This document shows, piece by piece, positions 35,050 through 39,843 of a DNA stretch of 39,843 bases. The stretch lies in the NCBI GenBank assembly GCA_005116965.1, contig SWDG01000023.1, positions 280,007 through 319,849 of the forward strand, written 5' to 3'. The stretch is from Nitrospira sp. (GTDB lineage Bacteria; Nitrospirota; Nitrospiria; Nitrospirales; Nitrospiraceae). Each line of letters opens with the position of its first letter. The stretch's first letter is position 1. The position numbers were made by a program, and so were the translations under genes. A model generated the notes under the pieces. It ran no database searches. It was not told the origin of the DNA and worked only from the letters and a program-made list of their open reading frames with translations.

Positions 35050-36486
35050 CTAGAACTGATTCCAGAGCAGTTGATTCGTGACTTCGTGGTGAAAGAGAAC
35101 TTCCGAAGCCTTCACCATCGTACCGAGTTCTCTCGGAGATCGATCTGCCACTAACTGCTTGAAGCTAGAATATTTCTGCTTGCTGTCCTCGCCAAGAATA
35201 TCGGTGATAAACTTCGACTCATTAAATAGCGCGATAGCATCATTGATGCTGCTTGGAAGGAATCGTGCACAACCATCCGTCGTCTCTTTCTTTTCCAAGC
35301 GCTCCCCTCCAAAGCCGGTCTTGAGCATCGTGTACAGGACGAGGTAGGGGTTCGCATCGGGAGCGACTGAACGCAGTTCGATACGGGCCGTCTTTTCATT
35401 GGCCATCGGAATACGGATCATGGAGCCGCGATCGATCGCCGAAACCTTGATCTGATTCGGTGCTTCAAAGTGCGGATCGAGGCGGCGATACGCATTCACC
35501 GACGAGTTAAATACCAGGCAGATCTCCGGCGCATGATTCAAGAGTTTGAGGACGAAGTCCCATGCGACATCGGAAAGTCCATCTTTCCCCTTCGCGTCGT
35601 GGAAAATATTCTTGCCATTCCTGCTCAAAGAAAAGTTGGTGTGCATACCGGACCCATTGATTCCAACGAAAGGCTTCGGAAGAAACGTGGCCGTGTGCCC
35701 CATGGATCGGGCCACCTGGCGGCAAATCAACTTGTACAGCTGCACGTGATCTGCAGCGCAAACCACATCGGCATAAGAAAAGTTCATTTCGAACTGCGAG
35801 GGCGCGACCTCCGGATGATCTTTTTCGTTCTTGAAGCCCAGAGCCCGCTGTGCCTCCGCCGACTTATCGATAAACTGACGGAGTGTGTCCAGCGGAAGTG
35901 AGTGATAGTACCCACCCGTTGAAATGAGCTTAAACCCGTTCTCACCGTAACGTTGCTCGGCGTTCTGCCCTTCCACAAGGAAACCTTCAATTTCACTGGC
36001 AGCGTGCGCTGTAATACCCTTCTTCCCGAGATCCTCCGTATAGGATTTCAGCATCCCACGGAAGTCGCTGTGATACGGCGTCCGATCGCTGTTCAACACA
36101 GACGCAAAGAAAATCACCTTCCCTGCGCCAATCACATCGGCCGGTAGATATCGGATGGAGGACCAGTCGACGGCAAGACGCAGGTCCGACTCATGTTGCG
36201 GCGTGAACCCACGGATAGATGACCCGTCAAAGGTCAGATTGCCCAACGACTCCAGCAGGTACTTCTTGTCGTAATCGAGCATGTGGAGCCGTCCCTCGAT
36301 GTCTGAGAAACACAACGTCACGGCCTTGATGTGCTTCTCTTTTTTTAACCAAGTCGTATATTCCCGTTCGAGACTTTTTGCGCTGGCTGTCTTGGCGCGC
36401 TCCGCCGCCTTGAGATTCATTTCCTCGAGCTCGTCATACGGAATTTCGAGGAAACTCTTGAGCTCAGCTGCAGTATTTGTATCCAT
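35050..36486 (-). CDS. glnA: Glutamine synthetase, type I-like
   Basis: A 478-residue GSI-fold enzyme that ligates ammonia to glutamate using ATP. Conserved blocks are FDGSSIRGF (86-94), a variant EIEGFL of the E-x-E metal site, APSQFEMNFSYAD, KPFVGINGSGMHTNFSLS, FEAPNQIKVSAIDRGSMIRI (normally NRSA-IRIP) and RIELRS. The adenylylation loop (NLYDLP) of GSI-beta is absent, so no adenylylation control is expected. The divergent active-site segments (Asn to Asp before Arg-Gly) could mean a glutamine synthetase-like enzyme of another substrate. ATG at 36486 has GGAGGTGAACC upstream. Monocistronic in this window. Confidence 0.8.
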   Translation of the reverse strand: MDTNTAAELKSFLEIPYDELEEMNLKAAERAKTASAKSLEREYTTWLKKEKHIKAVTLCFSDIEGRLHMLDYDKKYLLESLGNLTFDGSSIRGFTPQHESDLRLAVDWSSIRYLPADVIGAGKVIFFASVLNSDRTPYHSDFRGMLKSYTEDLGKKGITAHAASEIEGFLVEGQNAEQRYGENGFKLISTGGYYHSLPLDTLRQFIDKSAEAQRALGFKNEKDHPEVAPSQFEMNFSYADVVCAADHVQLYKLICRQVARSMGHTATFLPKPFVGINGSGMHTNFSLSRNGKNIFHDAKGKDGLSDVAWDFVLKLLNHAPEICLVFNSSVNAYRRLDPHFEAPNQIKVSAIDRGSMIRIPMANEKTARIELRSVAPDANPYLVLYTMLKTGFGGERLEKKETTDGCARFLPSSINDAIALFNESKFITDILGEDSKQKYSSFKQLVADRSPRELGTMVKASEVLFHHEVTNQLLWNQF

Positions 36487-37067
36487 GGTTCACCTCCACA
36501 GTCTCTGACGCAAAATGGTCAATCTCGACTCCCCGCCAAGCATCCACTACCATCTGCTTCTTGGGCCCACAAACACTCTTTCGTGAGCTTACCAAGAAGA
36601 GACGACCAAGTAGTGATTTAGTCTGTCACACCCTCTTAGAGGCATGCAATGTCGGCTGTATGCTGTCTTACGGGTCAGTTGAGACTACCTCTTTCCTTCA
36701 CGCTATGCCTGCGCCTTGCGCACTCACGCAACAGGAGCCGCGACGGCGTCATTCGGATCAGCTCCCAGCGGATGCAGATAGGTGCCGATGAAGAGCAATA
36801 TCGCCCCGACGATGGCGCTCATAGCTCCAACTCTGCTTCTGTTCATGACAGCACAGTTCCCCAAGGAAACATTTGTTACGCTGGGATATCCTGCGCTTAC
36901 AAAAACGGGGCAATTGCTAACTGCGGATAGACCACCCGATGTCGATTTTGGCATGGCCCAACGACTATCTTACGAGGTAGCTGATAGCCAATAGCGAAAA
37001 ATCAAAAGCCGATAGCGTAGGCTAATGGGTCATACAGGAGCAGAGGACGTCAAAATAGGGGGAGACC
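36487..37067. other. Divergent intergenic region with a gene fragment
   Basis: A 581-base gap between glnA (minus) and the VOC gene (plus). It holds a minus-strand fragment at 36724-36846 and a GATAGC-rich stretch (AGCTGATAGCCAATAGCG, then GCCGATAGCG) at 36981-37018. No clear promoter pair or complete gene seen. Confidence 0.4.
36724..36846 (-). pseudogene. N-terminal fragment of a small membrane protein
   Basis: From ATG 36846 the frame reads MNRSRVGAMSAIVGAILLFI, then GTYLHPLGADPNDAVAA, and stops after only 40 residues. The sequence looks like the N-terminal helix of a longer inner-membrane protein whose continuation is missing. It sits between glnA and the VOC cluster. Recognition is from memory of related bacterial proteins. 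Confidence 0.4.
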
Positions 37068-37481
37068 ATGGCAAAGAATGCTCAAAAGCGCAAAGCGAAG
37101 AACCCGAAGATGCCGGCAAGTATCTGCTGGTTCGAAGTACCAGCCGATGATTTGGGACGAGCGAAGAAATTCTACGGGTCGTTGTTCGGTTGGAAGTTTG
37201 CCAAACTGCCGGCTGCCGTACAGAACTATTGGCATATCGACACCGGCGGGAAAGATGCTTCACCGGACGGAGGGGTTTTCCCACGCATGCATCCGAAGCA
37301 GACCATCACCGTCTATGTATCCGTGCCGTCGGTCGACAAGGCCATGGTCAAGGTCAAGAAACTAGGAGGAACCGTCTGCGCGGGGAAAACGGCCGTGCCA
37401 GGGATGGGTTATTTCGCAATTTGTGCGGATCAGGAGGAAAACGTCTTTGCGCTATGGGAACCGAACGAACGAGCCAAGTAA
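37068..37481 (+). CDS. VOC-family (glyoxalase-like) protein
   Basis: A 137-residue protein of the vicinal-oxygen-chelate fold: ICWFEVPADDLGRAKKFYGS, LFGWKF, TVYVSVPSVDKAM, KKLGGTVC and GYFAICADQEENVFALWEP. VOC proteins include glyoxalase I, dioxygenases and antibiotic-binding proteins; the metal triad residues were not confirmed. A basic N-terminus (AKNAQKRKAKNPKM) is unusual. It opens the VOC-YciI-ECF42 cluster; an AGGGGGAGACC is just before the ATG. Confidence 0.82.
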   Translation: MAKNAQKRKAKNPKMPASICWFEVPADDLGRAKKFYGSLFGWKFAKLPAAVQNYWHIDTGGKDASPDGGVFPRMHPKQTITVYVSVPSVDKAMVKVKKLGGTVCAGKTAVPGMGYFAICADQEENVFALWEPNERAK

Positions 37482-37530
37482 CTGGACGCATTGGTTTACC
37501 TCATATACACCCATCACCCTGGAGGTCATG

Positions 37531-37890
37531 ATGAAATATCTCTGCCTGGTGTATCTCGAAGAAAAAGTCTTGAATGCATTCCCAAGCCACGAGCGGCGCG
37601 CGATTTCTGATGAAGCCATGTCCTACTGCGAGAAGCTGAAGAAAGCCGGCCAGTTGCTCGCCGCCTCCCCGCTTCATCCGGTGGAGACTGCCACCACCGT
37701 GCGGGTCAGAGAGGGTAAGACCTCGACCACCGATGGACCATTTGCTGAAACCAAGGAACAGTTAGGCGGGTTTCTCATGATCGATGTCCCGGACCTGAAT
37801 GATGCGATCCGTATCGCTGCCCAGTTTCCAGCCGCTCGCTTCGGCAGCGTGGAAGTCCGACCGATGAAAGAATTGGGGTGTGCAGACTGA
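37531..37890 (+). CDS. YciI-like DGPF-domain protein
   Basis: A 119-residue alpha-beta protein with the DGPF motif: KTSTTDGPFAETKEQLGGFL. YciI/DGPF proteins are small ferredoxin-fold proteins that frequently neighbour ECF42 sigma factor genes, as here. GGAGG is 5 nt before the second ATG (37531), which I prefer to the first ATG at 37528. The ECF42 gene begins about 7 nt downstream, or overlaps if the GTG at 37880 is used. The biochemical function is unknown. Confidence 0.88.
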   Translation: MKYLCLVYLEEKVLNAFPSHERRAISDEAMSYCEKLKKAGQLLAASPLHPVETATTVRVREGKTSTTDGPFAETKEQLGGFLMIDVPDLNDAIRIAAQFPAARFGSVEVRPMKELGCAD

Positions 37891-37897
37891 TGGTTGT

Positions 37898-39151
37898 ATG
37901 AATGACGACACATCAACAAGAGCCCGCGTCAAGATTGACGAGGTCTTCAGGTCCGAATCGCGGCAGGTGCTTGCCACGTTGATCCGGCTGCTCGGTGTTT
38001 TCGACACAGCTGAGGAAGCCTTACAGGAAGCCTTCGCGGTTGCGCTAGAGCAATGGCCACGTGAAGGCATCCCGGCCAATCCACGTGCCTGGCTGGTCTC
38101 TACCGGACGGTTCAAGGCCATCGACGGCATGAGACGGCGCGCCCGCTATGATGCATCGTTAAACGAACTCGCCACACACATCGAGAGCACCACCAGCGAT
38201 CCATTGGAACAGACAGACGAGCCCATCGAGGATGACCGTTTGCGTTTGATCTTCACCTGTTGCCACCCGGCTCTCTCGCAGGACGCACAACTCCCCATGA
38301 CGCTGCGCGAGGTCTGTAATCTGACAACGGAGGAAATCGCCCGTGCCTTCCTCAGCAAACCAACAACGATTGCGCAACGAATCGTCCGGGCCAAAGCGAA
38401 GATCCGCGATGCGCGCATCCCGTACGAGGTTCCTCCGCCATCCGAGTTGCCGGAACGCATTGAGGCCGTCCTACGCGTGGTGTATTTGGTCTTCAACGAA
38501 GGATACTCGGCGTCATTCGGCACATCACTCACCAGAGCGGATCTCTCCGGTGAAGCGATCAGGCAGGGAAGAGTCCTCTTACAATTGCTCCCTGAGCCAG
38601 AAGTCATGGGACTGCTCGCGTTGATGCTCTTGCACGAATCGCGAAGACAGTCACGTACCTCGGCCAACGGCGATCTCGTGCTCTTGGAGCAACAGGACCG
38701 GTCATTGTGGAACCACGATCTTGTCAAAGAAGGTATCACCCTCGTCGAACGGGCACTCGCATCAAAACGCATCGGCCCCTATACCTTGCAAGCCGCCATC
38801 GCCGCCGTCCATGCAGAAGCTCCCAGCGCAGGAGAAACGGACTGGGCGCAAATTGTCGCCTTGTACGATCTTCTTTTGCAAACGGAACCTTCACCCATCA
38901 TCGAGCTGAACCGGGCGGTCGCAATCGCCATGCGTGATGGACCGGCCAAAGGCTTAGAGCTGGTCGATGCACTTCTGGAGCGCGGTGAGTTAGCCCAGTA
39001 TCACCTGGCACACGCCACACGAGCCGACTTCTGCCGAAGACTCGGCAGGAAAGCCGATGCACGCGCTTCGTACGAACGAGCGCTGGCCCTGGCGAAGCAA
39101 GAACCGGAGAGACGATTTTTGGAAAAACGGCTGGAGGAGTTGCTTGACTAA
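37898..39151 (+). CDS. ECF42-type RNA polymerase sigma factor
   Basis: A 417-residue extracytoplasmic-function sigma factor with a C-terminal extension. Region 2 includes DTAEEALQEAFAVALEQWP and the WLVSTGRFKAIDGMRRR helix. Region 4 is MTLREVCNLTTEEIARAFL and IAQRIVRAKAKI. Residues ~200 to the end form a TPR-like helical extension (NEGYSASFGTSLTRADLSGE, then AIAAVHAEAP and LTERDELxx-like repeats) known in ECF42, which lacks a conventional anti-sigma factor and is thought to be controlled through this domain. A GTG at 37880 would add six residues and overlap the DGPF gene. Targets are probably the upstream DGPF gene and related ones. Confidence 0.9.
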   Translation: MNDDTSTRARVKIDEVFRSESRQVLATLIRLLGVFDTAEEALQEAFAVALEQWPREGIPANPRAWLVSTGRFKAIDGMRRRARYDASLNELATHIESTTSDPLEQTDEPIEDDRLRLIFTCCHPALSQDAQLPMTLREVCNLTTEEIARAFLSKPTTIAQRIVRAKAKIRDARIPYEVPPPSELPERIEAVLRVVYLVFNEGYSASFGTSLTRADLSGEAIRQGRVLLQLLPEPEVMGLLALMLLHESRRQSRTSANGDLVLLEQQDRSLWNHDLVKEGITLVERALASKRIGPYTLQAAIAAVHAEAPSAGETDWAQIVALYDLLLQTEPSPIIELNRAVAIAMRDGPAKGLELVDALLERGELAQYHLAHATRADFCRRLGRKADARASYERALALAKQEPERRFLEKRLEELLD

Positions 39152-39531
39152 GGTGGCAACTCGTCCTCGCAATCAAGTCTCCCTACGTCTGACCGCTGAA
39201 CTTCAGCAAGCATCTTGGGCAGAGGCAACTTTCCCCTTTACCTAAATACGGGAGAGCACCATCGGGGTCGGCCCACTTCCGTTCATCAGCACCCCGTCAT
39301 AGATGCCGAGGATGTACCCGGCCGGTACGAGCATCCGCAGATTGACGAACAGCCTAAAGAACGTGGTGGTCAGAAATGACCGACGCAGATTGGACAACTC
39401 ACACATCAGATATGTCCCCCGGGTAGCGCTATTCGGCTTTCGCCGTGTCCATACAATAGGATTGCACAATCTCCATATCGTCCCCCGCCGGGTGCCCATC
39501 TCTGGGAGCGCCTGGCTTGGAGGCATGCTGC
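39152..39531. other. Intergenic region
   Basis: A 380-base gap between the ECF42 gene and the RTX-like C-terminus. A 94-codon minus-strand frame (39242-39526) ends in DGVLMNGSGPTPMVLSRI; I cannot identify it and do not call it a gene. No repeats or promoters recognised. Confidence 0.4.
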
Positions 39532-39843
39532 TTACAGGAGGATATCGGTGCTCGCTCCTCCGACGACAAGTGCTGGAGTGCCGACGAGCTGAATCTGGAA
39601 CTCCGGTGTCGCATCCCCATCGATGTTGCCGTTCAGGATCCCGCCCGCATACCAGAGGTGTCCCGCCGTATGAGGACCACCAAAAATAAAGGCTTGGTTG
39701 CCGGCCACCAAGCCATTGGCATCGATCGTGGTCAGATCGATCCGGTCGCCGACACCCGCACCATTACCCGTAAAGTCGACAATGCGATCCCGGCCCGTGC
39801 CGGCAGGGCTCTCGCTGACCGCGTTGTAATCGAAGCGATCGGC
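39532..39843 (-). CDS. RTX/serralysin-type C-terminal domain, partial
   Basis: The minus-strand frame is open to the window edge and ends at 39532, giving 103 residues; the start is outside. It reads DRFDYNAVSESPAG, then GRDRIVDFTGNGAGVGDRI, NQAFIFGGPHTAGHLWYAGG and ends GASTDILL. This matches the M10 serralysin C-terminal / haemolysin-type calcium-binding domain, where D-R-I-x-D-F is the core motif; such proteins are exported by type I secretion. No GGxGxD repeats fall in the visible part. It has no start codon inside the window. Confidence 0.8.
   Translation of the reverse strand, partial: ADRFDYNAVSESPAGTGRDRIVDFTGNGAGVGDRIDLTTIDANGLVAGNQAFIFGGPHTAGHLWYAGGILNGNIDGDATPEFQIQLVGTPALVVGGASTDILL

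Noticed and set aside
39242-39526. 94-codon minus-strand ORF near the right edge
   Set aside because: Not recognised and no ribosome-binding site; the real gene there is the RTX-like C-terminus.

Overview
The window is about 40 kb of ordinary bacterial chromosome with roughly 55-58% G+C by eye, open at both ends. The left edge cuts a pilT-type ATPase and the right edge cuts an RTX/serralysin-type C-terminus. Gene content and repeats suggest the phylum Nitrospirota, probably a Nitrospira. The pointers are DUF5666/DUF6502 genes, a truncated-haemoglobin/YgfZ cluster, many small lipoproteins and c-type cytochromes, and fold-back intergenic repeats of a kind I associate with Nitrospira. This assignment is inference from recalled family patterns, not a search.

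Layout. (1) 0-1.3 kb: the pilT end and a BrnT/BrnA toxin-antitoxin pair. (2) 1.3-9.2 kb: MOSC protein and prmA on the minus strand, then on the plus strand a membrane-anchored MutS-like ATPase, a transporter-acyltransferase-acyl-ACP synthetase fusion and an amidohydrolase. (3) 9.2-11.4 kb: a decayed junction where a sigma-factor remnant runs into a lipoprotein-sorting protein that lacks its N-terminus, followed by an outer-membrane beta-barrel gene. (4) 11.7-18.6 kb: HhH lipoprotein, uppP, a DUF2024 gene, lspA-ileS and nadA. (5) 18.7-22 kb: thiamine locus with a sigma70-like promoter, TPP riboswitch with intrinsic terminator, thiC, and a thi4-type thiazole synthase whose catalytic position is His. 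The thi4 gene is bracketed by two copies of a ~120-bp fold-back repeat. (6) 22-24.5 kb: TPR protein, degenerate receiver, YgfZ-like protein and group II truncated haemoglobin. (7) 24.5-31.8 kb: sparse accessory stretch with a PhoD-like lipoprotein that appears to have lost a core segment, small c-type haem proteins, an NTF2-like protein, a cluster of short repeats and a 1.2-kb gene desert with matched palindromes. (8) 30.6-34.8 kb: a DUF6502-DUF5666 operon, a lipoprotein methyltransferase, and a CBS-domain/zinc-ribbon pair. (9) 35-39.2 kb: a glutamine synthetase and a VOC-YciI(DGPF)-ECF42 sigma cluster.

Coherent units are thiamine synthesis (thiC makes the pyrimidine and thi4 the thiazole), envelope maintenance (uppP and lspA, the latter serving the many lipoproteins here), the lspA-ileS overlap, and the ECF42 regulon module. 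The least described features are the DUF6502/DUF5666 operon with its own palindrome, the His-type Thi4 between fold-back repeats, the sigma/lipoprotein-sorting junction, the paired GGGAT...TCCC palindromes in the 29.4-30.6 kb desert, and a possible structured RNA near 24.75 kb. I see no rRNA, tRNA, CRISPR array, transposase or complete insertion sequence.
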